Both the position numbers and the translations under genes were made by a program. From positions 248,001 through 312,000 of the forward strand of contig JACKPA010000001.1 in the NCBI GenBank assembly GCA_024233865.1: DNA of 64,000 bases. Direction: 5' to 3'. The notes beneath the pieces were generated by a model that was not told the DNA's origin, did not search any database, and saw nothing but the letters and a program-made list of their open reading frames with translations. Of this stretch, positions 9,102 through 18,570 are shown in pieces; within the stretch, counting starts at the first letter, position 1; every line of letters begins with the position of its first letter. The stretch comes from Leptospiraceae bacterium (GTDB taxonomy: Bacteria > Spirochaetota > Leptospiria > Leptospirales > Leptospiraceae).

Positions 9102-9380
9102 ATGGAGTGGGAAAAAATTCTCAGAGATGCCGTAAAAGATAATACGATAAAAGAATTATATTTGAAAAAGGTTCCTTCCTTAAAAACCTGTGATGATTGG
9201 AAAAAGGTAACAGAGGTTGGTTTGGTTGACCATAGAACAAAGTTTGCTCATTACAAGGGCGGGCTTGTAAGATATGGAGAAAAGCTGTACTTTGTAAATG
9301 AACAAAGAATAGAAGCCATTGCACCTTACCGTTCTTGGAATTTTAAAATAAAAATTAAGGTTATTGATGCAGATGGATAA
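9102..9380 (+). CDS. Small hypothetical protein
   Basis: I do not recognise this 92-residue protein. It starts MEWEKILRDAVKDN, has no signal or membrane span, and mixes a helical N-terminus with a likely beta-rich second half (GGLVRYGEKLYFVNEQRIEA). An in-frame codon at 9063 would add 13 residues, but the ATG at 9102 looks more natural. The gene is followed after 3 bp by the convergent end of the helicase-associated-domain gene. Compact charged proteins of this kind are common in Leptospira genomes; no function is claimed. Confidence 0.6.
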   Translation: MEWEKILRDAVKDNTIKELYLKKVPSLKTCDDWKKVTEVGLVDHRTKFAHYKGGLVRYGEKLYFVNEQRIEAIAPYRSWNFKIKIKVIDADG

Positions 9381-9383
9381 GCA

Positions 9384-11384
9384 TTATCTAATGAGCTTTA
9401 TAATAAGGTTCAACTTTTCAGATATTGCTATTACTTCCTGAATTTTAGATTTGTCTATCAAAATTGCAGTAGGGCTTATTTCTTCTTGTACTATAATTTT
9501 TTTACCTTTTAATTGACCTATCAAGAGTTCCATTGTTTGGGGCTCTGAGGTTTGGAGCAGGACACAATCCTCGGTAATAACAACTATTGGTAAGTTTCCT
9601 GACCAATCTTCAAATAAAAAGAGCAGGTTTTGAGATAGATCTGCTTTATTGGATTCTTTTAGGAATTGGATAAAAACCCCTTGGTCATATCCAAGTAAAA
9701 TTCCTTGCTGAAAAGCTTCTTTCGTTAACACGAAGGTATAAACTCTGTCAAAATCCTTTAATTCCGTAAAAGCTTTTAGCAAATGGATACCATGGATAGA
9801 GCATTTCTCCGGAAAAACAATAATCGTAAAATCCGGATTAATTGTTATACCACCTTTTTCTGTTGCTCTTTGCAATGATTTGGATTGGAAATAGTATTTT
9901 CCTAGGTCAGATAGAAAAATGTTCCTGTTGGGGTATTCAACGGAAATAAGTCCAAATAAATGTAAATAAAATATAGCACTAATAATTTCTTTTTTTATAT
10001 CAACCAGATCAACTTCAAAAGTTTTTATCTTGAAACTGGGAGACAAAACAAGGTGTTCCCGAATTACGTTCGACAATATAACGGAAAGATTTACTATTTT
10101 ATTTTGTAAAATAATTTCAACACATTTATCTAAGATCAATTTATCATAAAAAGGGACTTCTATTGCACTAAAAACTTCCGGAGAATAATATCGCTTGGAA
10201 CGAACCTCATTTACTTCATGAATAACGGTATTCATGAGTTCAAATATATCTTTTTTTTGAAATTCGTCTATATCTCCGGTCAGTTTAATATTCTCACCCT
10301 TTATATCTACCAAGTATAATAACCTTAAAATTGGCAGGATCAGCTCAATTTGGTAAACCTGTCCTTTTTCCGGAAATATATCTATATCAAGCTTTAACAA
10401 TTCCTGTTCGGTTCTTTTATTATCTGCTTGTTTAATTTTTCCCGATTTTGCAAGACTCAAACCCTTTCGAGATACATACAAAACTAGTTTTTTTATATTC
10501 AAAAAAAAGTCTAAATCGTTTTTAGCTATTTTTTCTTGCTTTTGACGAGTTCCTTTTTTAAGGGAAGGTAAAATAGGATTATTTTGAAAATAGGCAAGCA
10601 ATTCAATAGGAAGAGTTAAAATTCTTATAAACTTCTCATCTACATAATAGGTATCAAATAACAGATACTTTTTTTCCAAGGAAGGAATTATTTCTTCAAA
10701 CTTTCCCCTATTTATGTGTATAAAATTTCTGGCAGAAGCTACTTCCATAATTCCACCATGTATGAAAATTTGATGAATTACGTCTCTTTCCAAGTCAGTC
10801 AAAGATTCCAAACAAGCATTAAAACCCTCTTCTGAAGTCGTTTTTTGGTAAAAAGCATCTATATTTGCAATACTTTCGGAAGGAAAAATTGATTTCCACG
10901 TTTCCGAAATATCAGACATAGATTTATTGGTGATAAACTTTTGGATGGAAAACTTAAATTTGTCACCTTTTGCATTTGTATCTAGCTTGATTAAGTTAGA
11001 AATTTCTTCAAACGCGTGATACTTATCTAAGTTATTGGTTAATCGTTCCCGATTTTTCCTTTGGTAAACAAGATAATATTTTCTAAGAACCCCAAGTTCC
11101 ATTTCTACATTAAGAGGAGGTAAAGATACTTTTCTAACTATCTCACCAAGGGTTTGAACACCCTTATTTTTTAAAATTAGGGTTAATATTGTTACTTGCA
11201 AAGGAGTAAGTTTTTCCAAAACACCTTTTAAGTAAAACTCATTTAATAATGCAGAGGTCAATTCATCTATAGACGATTCTTTATCTTGAACGGAAAGTTG
11301 ATTGATATTCCATATAGATGTGATTTTTTTTATCTCTGGTAAATCTAGTTTATTTAATTCTTGAACTAAAACGCTTTCTTCCAT
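9384..11384 (-). CDS. Helicase-associated-domain (XPB/Ssl2 N-terminal-like) protein
   Basis: This 666-residue soluble protein has several winged-helix-like segments in the first 500 residues and a C-terminal region matching the Helicase_C_3 (PF13625) pattern: GGITINPDFTIIVFPEKCSI at about 505-525, a YTFVLTKEAF helix, and a final block ending in VIAISEKLNLIIKL. That domain is found at the N-terminus of XPB-type helicases and in stand-alone bacterial proteins of unknown role. No helicase motor motifs (Walker A or DEAH) are visible, so it is not itself a helicase. It is divergent from the UbiB-like gene with 126 bp between. Confidence 0.7.
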   Translation of the reverse strand: MEESVLVQELNKLDLPEIKKITSIWNINQLSVQDKESSIDELTSALLNEFYLKGVLEKLTPLQVTILTLILKNKGVQTLGEIVRKVSLPPLNVEMELGVLRKYYLVYQRKNRERLTNNLDKYHAFEEISNLIKLDTNAKGDKFKFSIQKFITNKSMSDISETWKSIFPSESIANIDAFYQKTTSEEGFNACLESLTDLERDVIHQIFIHGGIMEVASARNFIHINRGKFEEIIPSLEKKYLLFDTYYVDEKFIRILTLPIELLAYFQNNPILPSLKKGTRQKQEKIAKNDLDFFLNIKKLVLYVSRKGLSLAKSGKIKQADNKRTEQELLKLDIDIFPEKGQVYQIELILPILRLLYLVDIKGENIKLTGDIDEFQKKDIFELMNTVIHEVNEVRSKRYYSPEVFSAIEVPFYDKLILDKCVEIILQNKIVNLSVILSNVIREHLVLSPSFKIKTFEVDLVDIKKEIISAIFYLHLFGLISVEYPNRNIFLSDLGKYYFQSKSLQRATEKGGITINPDFTIIVFPEKCSIHGIHLLKAFTELKDFDRVYTFVLTKEAFQQGILLGYDQGVFIQFLKESNKADLSQNLLFLFEDWSGNLPIVVITEDCVLLQTSEPQTMELLIGQLKGKKIIVQEEISPTAILIDKSKIQEVIAISEKLNLIIKLIR

Positions 11385-11510
11385 ACTGCCAAGGGTAATT
11401 ATGAGATTCAGTCTCCAATAATCAAATTATAACCTAGTTTGTAAACCAAAATTTATCTTTATAATGGAATTACTATTGTCAGTTTTTATATTATTTCTTT
11501 TTTTTGATAT

Positions 11511-12809
11511 ATGGATTCTTTTTCTGATCTACTGAAATACAATATAAGCGGAGCTCTCAGAATAGTAAATTCGGGAGCCGTATTCTCACTAAAATTAGCA
11601 TATCTATTATTAGATATTAGTCAAGATAAGTCTTTGGAAACCGTTCCCAGACGTTTGCGGGAAGCATTTGAGGAATTGGGAGCTACCTATATAAAATTAG
11701 GGCAGTTTATTGCTTCTACTCCTTCCCTTTTTCCAAGGCCGTTTGTTGAAGAAATGCAAAAATGCTTAGACTCGGTTAGACCTGTACCTTTTGCGGAAAT
11801 TCAAAAAATCATAGAAAAAGAATTAGAAGGTAAATTAACTGACTTTTTTTCTTATGTGGAAGAAAAGCCAATTGCATCTGCCTCTATAGCCCAAGTTCAT
11901 GCCGCAACAACACGAGAAGGTTTAGATGTCGTGATAAAGGTTCAAAGACCTGATATCGAAAACATGCTAAAAACCGATATGAATCTGCTTTATCTGATTA
12001 CTTTAATAATCGAATCAATTATACCAGGGTTTAATAAGTCGGGGATTTCAGATATTATTAGTGAATTTAGAAAATCAATTCTACTGGAAGTTGATTTTAT
12101 CAAAGAGGCTCAAAACATAGAAGAATTCGAAAACCACCTTTTGCAAACAGGTGAAGTAAGAGCTACCGTTCCTAGCGTTTACCACTACTTAAGCACTAAA
12201 AAAGTTCTAACAATGGAACGATTGTACGGAATTCCTTTGACTGATGCCAAATCTTTATCCAGCTACGTCGATAATCCCCAAGTAACTCTGTTAAATGCTT
12301 TAAATATATGGTTCTCGTCTTTGGGGACTAGTGGCTTTTTCCATGCTGACGTTCATGCCGGTAATTTGCTTGTTTTGAGAGATGGTCGTATTGGATTTAT
12401 TGATTTTGGTATAGTTGGTAGAATTTCAAAAGAAGTCTGGAGTGGACTTATGATGTTTATGGAAGGCTTAGCTGGAAATGATACCATGACGGTGGTGAAA
12501 GGGCTTGTAAAAATGGACTCTACAGCAAAAGATATTGATGAAAGGAAATTTGCCAAAGAATTACGCCAAGTTTTTGATGAAATCCAATCTATCACAAATT
12601 CCATTCAGTACGGAGACATTTTATCCGTTAATGAAGACCAAATGAATAGAATACTACTAGACCTTGGTGAAATAAGTAAAAAAAATGGACTTAAAATTCC
12701 ACGCGAATTTGGCCTTTTAATCAAACAGATGCTTTATTTTGATCGTTATGTAAAAGCTCTGGCACCGGAAATGGATTTAATCAAAGATCAAAAATTGTAC
12801 ATCTATTGA
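11511..12809 (+). CDS. ABC1/AarF/UbiB-family atypical kinase
   Basis: The 432-residue protein is a UbiB/ADCK-type kinase-like ATPase. The family-specific KxGQ motif is present (YIKLGQFIAS, about 62-71), with an Ala-rich nucleotide loop (IASASIAQVHAA), the lysine strand VVIKVQRP, the catalytic loop FFHADVHAGNLLV and the metal motif GFIDFGIVG. Members support ubiquinone or other isoprenoid-lipid metabolism. The usual two C-terminal membrane helices are not obvious, so this is a short form. The start is ATG at 11511, downstream of an AT-rich stretch. Its 3' end overlaps that of rfbC by 7 bp. Confidence 0.88.
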   Translation: MDSFSDLLKYNISGALRIVNSGAVFSLKLAYLLLDISQDKSLETVPRRLREAFEELGATYIKLGQFIASTPSLFPRPFVEEMQKCLDSVRPVPFAEIQKIIEKELEGKLTDFFSYVEEKPIASASIAQVHAATTREGLDVVIKVQRPDIENMLKTDMNLLYLITLIIESIIPGFNKSGISDIISEFRKSILLEVDFIKEAQNIEEFENHLLQTGEVRATVPSVYHYLSTKKVLTMERLYGIPLTDAKSLSSYVDNPQVTLLNALNIWFSSLGTSGFFHADVHAGNLLVLRDGRIGFIDFGIVGRISKEVWSGLMMFMEGLAGNDTMTVVKGLVKMDSTAKDIDERKFAKELRQVFDEIQSITNSIQYGDILSVNEDQMNRILLDLGEISKKNGLKIPREFGLLIKQMLYFDRYVKALAPEMDLIKDQKLYIY

Positions 12810-13360
12810 AAAATATCCAAAGAAAAAGATAAAGTCTGCAATTTCTTATCTTTCTCGGAAACAATAGGTTCAAAAACTTGCCAATCAATGGAAAGTTCGG
12901 GATCATTCCACAAAACACCGCCTTCACTCTTGGGGTCGTAGACATTATCCACTTTATAAAGCACTTCACAATTAGACTCTAGAGTGAGGTAGGCGTGAGC
13001 AAAGCCCCTGGGAACAAACAACTGTTTAAAGTTTTTATCGCTTAATTCAACACCATACCACTGTTTAAAAGTTTTGGAACTTTTTCTTAAATCAACTACT
13101 ACATCATAAATCGAACCTTTGACAACCCGAATAAGTTTGGATTGAGCATAAGGAGGTTTTTGATAGTGCAATCCCCTTAGTACGTTCTTATCAGAAGACT
13201 TAACGTGATTATCTTGCACAAAGATAGAATGAATTCCACTTTCTGCAAATTTCTTTTGGCTATAACTTTCAAAAAAGAATCCTCTTCCGTCTTTATGAAT
13301 GATAGGCTCTAGTATATATAAATCAGAAAAACCCGTTTCAGTAACTTTCATATAATCCAA
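12803..13360 (-). CDS. rfbC: dTDP-4-dehydrorhamnose 3,5-epimerase
   Basis: This 185-residue protein has the RfbC/RmlC cupin pattern: DGRGFFFESYSQ, then VLRGLHYQKPP with the catalytic His, KLIRVVKGSIYDVVVDLRK, and FVPRGFAHAYLTLE. It epimerises dTDP-4-keto-6-deoxyglucose to the L-lyxo form in dTDP-L-rhamnose synthesis. It overlaps rfbA by 13 nt, showing translational coupling. It is the last gene of the STAS-lruA-nadC-rel-rfbA run. The length is normal for the family. The fourth pathway enzyme, RfbD, is not in this window, while rfbB is 31 kb away. Confidence 0.95.
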   Translation of the reverse strand: MDYMKVTETGFSDLYILEPIIHKDGRGFFFESYSQKKFAESGIHSIFVQDNHVKSSDKNVLRGLHYQKPPYAQSKLIRVVKGSIYDVVVDLRKSSKTFKQWYGVELSDKNFKQLFVPRGFAHAYLTLESNCEVLYKVDNVYDPKSEGGVLWNDPELSIDWQVFEPIVSEKDKKLQTLSFSLDIFQ

Positions 13361-14235
13361 CCTTTGTCTTCACTTTCTGCAATGGAAATCAAATATTCTC
13401 CGTAGCTGTTCTTTTTCAAGCCGTCAGCAATCTGAAGTAGTTTGTCCTTTGTAATATACTTTTTACGATAGGCAATTTCCTCTATGCAACCTACTTTCAA
13501 TCCCTGCCTCTTTTCTAATACTTGGATAAACGCACTTGCTTCCATCAAAGAATCATGTGTTCCCGTATCTAACCAAGCAATCCCTCTTCCTAGTATTTCA
13601 ACAGAAAGATTCCCTTGTTTCATATATTCCCTGTTCAAGTCTGTAATTTCCAATTCACCTCGAGGGGATGGTTTTAAACTTTTTGCGATTTGAGAGGCAT
13701 TTTTATCATAAAAATATATTCCCGGAACTGAGTAATGAGACTTTGGTTTTTTAGGCTTTTCTTCTATACTCAAAACTTTCCCGTCTTTATCAAACTCAAC
13801 AACTCCATATCTTTCCGGATCATTTACATAATAACCAAAAATCATTCCACCATCTTTTAGTTTGGATGCCTTGGTAAGAGTTTCAATCAACCCATGTCCG
13901 TAAAAAATATTATCACCTAATACCAAGCATGAATTATCACCATCGATAAACTTCTCACCTATTATAAAAGCTTGTGCAAGTCCGTCAGGTGAAGGCTGTA
14001 CTTCATATTTTATATTCATTCCTAGGTCATTTCCAGTTCCCAGTAACGACTGGAATAATGGACTATCGCCAGGAGTGGATATGATTAATACATCTTTTAT
14101 ACCCGTTAGCATCAATGTAGATAACGGATAATATATCATGGGTTTATCATAAACAGGCATAAGCTGCTTACTTACAACCTTTGTAACGGGATACAGCCTT
14201 GTTCCAGAACCACCAGCCAGAATAATTCCTTTCAT
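13348..14235 (-). CDS. rfbA: Glucose-1-phosphate thymidylyltransferase
   Basis: RfbA/RmlA joins dTTP and glucose-1-phosphate to give dTDP-glucose. The 295-residue length is standard. The signature GGSGTRLYPVTKVVSKQLMP with PVYDKPMIYYPLS is at the N-terminus, followed by LGDNIFYGHG with the metal-binding Asp, and later GIAWLDTGTHDSL. The start lies six bases after the rel stop, so it belongs to that operon. The product feeds RfbB (44498-45508) and RfbC. Confidence 0.97.
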   Translation of the reverse strand: MKGIILAGGSGTRLYPVTKVVSKQLMPVYDKPMIYYPLSTLMLTGIKDVLIISTPGDSPLFQSLLGTGNDLGMNIKYEVQPSPDGLAQAFIIGEKFIDGDNSCLVLGDNIFYGHGLIETLTKASKLKDGGMIFGYYVNDPERYGVVEFDKDGKVLSIEEKPKKPKSHYSVPGIYFYDKNASQIAKSLKPSPRGELEITDLNREYMKQGNLSVEILGRGIAWLDTGTHDSLMEASAFIQVLEKRQGLKVGCIEEIAYRKKYITKDKLLQIADGLKKNSYGEYLISIAESEDKGWII

Positions 14236-14241
14236 GTTTAA

Positions 14242-16242
14242 TTATTTAATCCTTTCCACGTATTTAATATCTTTAATAGATTTGATACTATCGGCAATTT
14301 CTTGAAATTGGTCCAAATGTTCGATTTCTATTGTGAATTTTGCAGTCAAAGTATTATTTTCCGAATTTGCAGTTGCCTCGATTATATTAGTTTCTGTTTT
14401 TGAAATACAAGAAACCATTTCCAAATAAATTCCTTGTCTATCAAGAGCCTTTACCTCCATTTGAATCGGAAAAGGATCATGTACTCCTTCCCACCGAACA
14501 CCTACAATTCTGTTCAAGTCTATATTGGTTTTATTGATTCGGTCACACTTAACTTTATGAACACTAAATCCCTTTCCTTTTGTAACAAAACCAACAATTT
14601 CATCTCCAGGCAAAGGAGAGCAACACTTTGCCAATTTAACCATTATGCCTTTTGTGCCTGCTACAACAATAGAGACTTTTCTTTCTCTTCTCTGAATCTC
14701 AGATAAATCATTTTCCTTGGGCTCAATATCTTTTAAAAGAATAGGTTTTTGCTTAGGTGGAGATGCTTTTATGGTGATAGGCGAGCTTTCACTACTAGTT
14801 TCTTCTTGGAGTTTGCGAAAATACTGTCTTAACTTTTGCCTCGCAGAAACCGTTTTTACAAACCTTAGCCATATTGGAGAAGGCTTGCTATTTTTATCCG
14901 TAATAATTTCCAATTGATCACCGGATTTTAATTCAGTTCGAAGTGGCACCATTCTGCCATTCACTTTTGCTCCCTTAGCGTGTAATCCGATATCAGTGTG
15001 AATTCTGAATGCAAAATCAATGGTAGTGGAACCTTTGGGAAGCTCCAATATTTTTCCTTTAGGAGTAAAAACAAAAACTTCATCTTCATGAAGTTCGAGT
15101 TTTAAATCTTCCAAAAATTCTTTTCCATCTTGTGTAGGATCAAATTTGTACAACCAATCTGCTATATTTACTTCACCAACTGCTGCTGTTCTCCCCTCTT
15201 TATATGCCCAATGAGCTGCAATACCATATTCTGCAATATCATTCATCTCTTGGGTTCTAATTTGAACTTCTAGAGGTTTACCGTCAGATCCTATTACACT
15301 AGTATGGAGAGAACGATAGCGGTTCATTTTGGGAGTTGCGATATAATCTTTAAATCTTCCAGGGATAGGATTCCATAATGTATGAACAATTCCCAAAACA
15401 CTATAGCAATCTTTTATCTCAGCTGCAATAATTCTAACTGCCCTTAAATCAAAAATCTGATTGAAGTGTTTTTCTTTTTCTTTCATTTTTCTGTAAATGG
15501 AATAGAAATGCTTTGCCCTGCCTTCAATCTTGGCTTCTACGTTGATTGCTGCTAACCTTTGTTTAAGTATTAGTTTTATTTTTTCAATATACTGGTCTCT
15601 TTCTGATTTTTTCGCAGCGATTCTTGTTTTAATTTCTTGGTATTCATCCGGTTGTAAAATTTGAAAAGACATATCTTCTAATTCGGATTTAAGTTTGTAT
15701 ATTCCAAAACGACCTGCCATTGGTGCATAAATATGTAAAGTTTCTTGAGCGATTCTTTTTTGTTTGTGGGGAGGTTGAAATTTTAAGGTTCTCATATTAT
15801 GAGTTTTATCTGCCAACTTAATTAGGATAACTCTAGCATCTTTAATAGTTGCAAATAACATCTTTCTAATATTTTCAACGGCTTCGGATTCTTTGGATTG
15901 ATTTTTAATTTTAGAAATTTTGGTAACGCCATCGACTAGGTTAGCGACATTCTGTCCAAATTCTTGAACCATATCTTCTGCTGTATAATCCGTGTCTTCT
16001 ATTACATCGTGCAATAAACCGGCAGCTATAGATTCAGAATCCAATCCCAATTCATCTAATATGCAGGCAACATTTAGTGGGTGGATAATATAAGGTTCAC
16101 CGGATAAACGAGTTTGATTTTTATGAAGTTTCTCAGCAAGTTCGTAAGCTTTTTTCACGAGAAAAAAAGACTTTTCACCAAGCCTTTTTTTGACCAATTT
16201 TAGTAATTGTTCACTTGAAACTTCGTGATTACGAAATCCCAT
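14242..16242 (-). CDS. rel: Bifunctional (p)ppGpp synthetase/hydrolase (RelA/SpoT family)
   Basis: The 666-residue RSH enzyme has an N-terminal HD hydrolase with intact residues (IIHPLNVACIL, LLHDVIEDTDY, ILIKLADKTHNMRTL). The synthetase domain (about 235-345) has FDLRAVRII, NRYRSLHTSVIG and EVQIRTQEM. The motif RFKDYIA is the RXKD form typical of bifunctional Rel rather than the EXDD form of RelA. TGS (about 385-445, VFVFTPKGKILELPKG), a Cys pair (AKCCSPLPGDEIVGF) and a C-terminal ACT domain follow. It should both make and degrade (p)ppGpp. It is slightly shorter than usual. Its start directly abuts the nadC stop. Confidence 0.95.
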   Translation of the reverse strand: MGFRNHEVSSEQLLKLVKKRLGEKSFFLVKKAYELAEKLHKNQTRLSGEPYIIHPLNVACILDELGLDSESIAAGLLHDVIEDTDYTAEDMVQEFGQNVANLVDGVTKISKIKNQSKESEAVENIRKMLFATIKDARVILIKLADKTHNMRTLKFQPPHKQKRIAQETLHIYAPMAGRFGIYKLKSELEDMSFQILQPDEYQEIKTRIAAKKSERDQYIEKIKLILKQRLAAINVEAKIEGRAKHFYSIYRKMKEKEKHFNQIFDLRAVRIIAAEIKDCYSVLGIVHTLWNPIPGRFKDYIATPKMNRYRSLHTSVIGSDGKPLEVQIRTQEMNDIAEYGIAAHWAYKEGRTAAVGEVNIADWLYKFDPTQDGKEFLEDLKLELHEDEVFVFTPKGKILELPKGSTTIDFAFRIHTDIGLHAKGAKVNGRMVPLRTELKSGDQLEIITDKNSKPSPIWLRFVKTVSARQKLRQYFRKLQEETSSESSPITIKASPPKQKPILLKDIEPKENDLSEIQRRERKVSIVVAGTKGIMVKLAKCCSPLPGDEIVGFVTKGKGFSVHKVKCDRINKTNIDLNRIVGVRWEGVHDPFPIQMEVKALDRQGIYLEMVSCISKTETNIIEATANSENNTLTAKFTIEIEHLDQFQEIADSIKSIKDIKYVERIK

Positions 16243-17118
16243 TTATTGCTTTTTTATATCCAAGGTTAAATCTAAAAATCTTGTAGTGTGGGTAAGGTAT
16301 CCCATACTAACACCTAAATTATCTACATTCATGTTTGACAACTTATCCAATTTTTCCGGAGTAATTCCTCCCGAACATTCAATAGTTATATCTGCTTGGT
16401 TTTGCCTTATAAAATCAATTGCTTTTTTGGTATTTTCTATCGAAAAATTATCAAGCATGATTATATCCGGTTTTGCCCGAATTGCTTCTTCTAATTGATC
16501 AAACTCATCTACTTCCAATTCGATTTTTTTGCCAGGAAAATTGTCTTTTATTTTTTGAACGGCTTGCAAAATTGAACCGGACATGGCAACATGATTGTCT
16601 TTAATTAATGCCATATCCGAAAGATTGATCCGGTGATTTGCTCCCCCCCCGGAGTATACTGCGTATTTAACCAACTTGCGGTAGCCAGGCAAAGTTTTTC
16701 TTGTATCCAAAATCATTATATTCGGGTATTTTCTGACAATCCTGTTGGTTTCCGTAGCTATACCGGAAAGGTATTGAATGAAATTTAAAAGAACCCTTTC
16801 TATTCTCAAAATGATATTTAAATTTCCAGATAAAATGGCTATAGTTTCGGAAGATGAGATTTTATCTCCGTCAGATTTTAGTAATTGAATAGTAAATTGG
16901 TTGTTGGTTTGTTGTCTTAACTCGTCTAAAACACCTGTACCACAAAGAATTCCTTCCTCTCTGAAAATCAAATCTGCCTTGCAAATTTGATCGGAGGAAA
17001 AAATCGCTTCGCTAGTTATGTCTTTTTCCGGACAATCTTCTTGTAAAGCAAACTTTACAAGAAAGGCATAGTCAGAAGAACTTAAATTATCTATCGGTTG
17101 TGTTAAAAACCTTTTCAT
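16243..17118 (-). CDS. nadC: Nicotinate-nucleotide diphosphorylase (quinolinate phosphoribosyltransferase)
   Basis: NadC converts quinolinate and PRPP to nicotinate mononucleotide in de novo NAD synthesis. The 291-residue protein has the family hallmarks: LQEDCPEKDITSEAIF, ILDTRKTLPGYRKLVKYAV, GGGANHRINLSDMALIKDNH, IELEVDEFDQLEEAI, IIMLDNF and IECSGGITPE. It lies 14 nt after lruA and abuts rel without a gap. nadA and nadB are not present here. A run of eight C in the + strand near 16640 (the Gly-Gly-Gly codons) is intact and in frame. Confidence 0.96.
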   Translation of the reverse strand: MKRFLTQPIDNLSSSDYAFLVKFALQEDCPEKDITSEAIFSSDQICKADLIFREEGILCGTGVLDELRQQTNNQFTIQLLKSDGDKISSSETIAILSGNLNIILRIERVLLNFIQYLSGIATETNRIVRKYPNIMILDTRKTLPGYRKLVKYAVYSGGGANHRINLSDMALIKDNHVAMSGSILQAVQKIKDNFPGKKIELEVDEFDQLEEAIRAKPDIIMLDNFSIENTKKAIDFIRQNQADITIECSGGITPEKLDKLSNMNVDNLGVSMGYLTHTTRFLDLTLDIKKQ

Positions 17119-17132
17119 CTACTAACCTCCTG

Positions 17133-18548
17133 TTATTTAGGAGGAATAATTAAGACCTGATTTGGGTAAATTTTATTTGGGTTTTTAATCCTTGATTTGT
17201 TCGCCTTATAAATCTTTTTCCAATATTTATCACTTCCGTAAAACTTACGGCTAAGCCTATATAAAGTATCCGTAGGATTTTTACTTTTGACTTTATAGGT
17301 TCTGCTACGAAGACGCTTCTTCTTTTTTACCGGTTTGGGTTTGGCTTTATTTTTTTTATCCGGTTCTATATAAACAATTTCATCATCTTTGTCATCTTCA
17401 CCTATCTCAAGAGTGTCACTTCTGCCCGCTATATGAGTAACTTTTTCTTTTTTCTTCTCTAATCTGGCGGCAATATTTTTGGAAATTAAGATGGATTTAT
17501 CTGCTAACTCAATGGCTTCTTTGCTGTGTTCAATAGAATCTTCATATTTTTCTTTGTCCAAAAACTCAGTAGAAGAATTCAAAGATTCATTTGCGGCTTT
17601 TAAGTTATCTTCTGCATTCAACAAGGAATTACTTAATTCTTCATCTTCTCCAACTTTGGACTTGTCTATAGAATTAATTTCTTTACCAGCGTCTTGAATT
17701 TTATCCTTTGCTGTGCTGATTTGATTTTGAGCATAAGGACGAACCACGGAAGAATACATCTCATCGGTGGATTTTTTCGCATTATCTATCTTTGTTTGCC
17801 CGTCTTTTACCTTGCCGTCTTGGACATTGGCAATTCCCTCATTTAGCTCTTTTTTAACACCATTTATTTGTTCTCTTTTGGTGCCATTTGAATACTTATC
17901 AATCAAAGGAAGCCGCTCTTCGGTTTCAGTCGCTGAGTCTAAAAGGACTTGAGTTTTGGTTAATGAAATGGCTTTCGCTTTTTTAGAAGCTTTGATGGAA
18001 TCCAAGTATTTTTTATGAGCTACTTCGTAGGTATCAAATGCCTCACTTCTAGCCTTATTTTTAGATTCTGAGTCTTCTAAATTAGGATAGCTATTTAATT
18101 GGGCTTGCGCTTGACCGGAAGCGCTATCACCTTCATCCAATAACTCTTTTGCTTGATTGAATTCTTGAGACGCAAAATTCTCTGCATTAGCGTTTTCAGC
18201 AGATTTGATAGATTGCCCAGCGTCCTCTTTTGCTTTGGAAACTATACTAGGTAGTGTCTTTTCTATGGCATCACTAGCCTTATTACGGGCGTAATCGGCT
18301 GAATTTTTAACAGCCTCAACTTCCGGTTCTTCTGCAGTTGCAAGCTCGTGGGTTTTCAACAGGTATTTTTTTGCTTCTTCATACTCTGGCTGGGCTTGCT
18401 TGTCAGCTCCCAATTCTTTAGCTCTGCTAATTTCTTCTTTAGCTTTGCTTAAACTCCTTATCGGCAACGGGTCTGCACAACGAATAAGAAAACCTAATAA
18501 TAATGATATACTAATAGTAACTAAATATTTTTTTTTAGGAAAGATCAT
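17133..18548 (-). CDS. LruA/LipL71-like LysM lipoprotein
   Basis: The 471-residue protein has an N-terminal hydrophobic leader (MIFPKKKYLVTISISLLLGF) ending in LIRC, a loose lipobox with Arg at -1. Then comes a long, Ala/Lys/Glu/Ser-rich helical rod (about 30-375) with repeated AKE/ANAE-type heptads. A Lys/Arg/Pro-rich linker and a C-terminal LysM domain follow (about 420-470: SKNPTDTLYRLSRKFYG, IYPNQVLIIPPK). This layout matches leptospiral LruA (LipL71), a LysM lipoprotein tied to the envelope. The LysM domain suggests peptidoglycan binding. The odd -1 residue makes lipidation uncertain. It lies between the STAS gene and nadC with short gaps. Confidence 0.8.
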   Translation of the reverse strand: MIFPKKKYLVTISISLLLGFLIRCADPLPIRSLSKAKEEISRAKELGADKQAQPEYEEAKKYLLKTHELATAEEPEVEAVKNSADYARNKASDAIEKTLPSIVSKAKEDAGQSIKSAENANAENFASQEFNQAKELLDEGDSASGQAQAQLNSYPNLEDSESKNKARSEAFDTYEVAHKKYLDSIKASKKAKAISLTKTQVLLDSATETEERLPLIDKYSNGTKREQINGVKKELNEGIANVQDGKVKDGQTKIDNAKKSTDEMYSSVVRPYAQNQISTAKDKIQDAGKEINSIDKSKVGEDEELSNSLLNAEDNLKAANESLNSSTEFLDKEKYEDSIEHSKEAIELADKSILISKNIAARLEKKKEKVTHIAGRSDTLEIGEDDKDDEIVYIEPDKKNKAKPKPVKKKKRLRSRTYKVKSKNPTDTLYRLSRKFYGSDKYWKKIYKANKSRIKNPNKIYPNQVLIIPPK

Positions 18549-18570
18549 AGTTTTTTTATAAAAGTTAAAT

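Noticed and set aside
16637..16650. Run of eight C in nadC as a phase-variable tract
   Set aside because: The gene is in frame and encodes the conserved Gly-Gly-Gly of the active-site loop, so the run is explained by codon choice.
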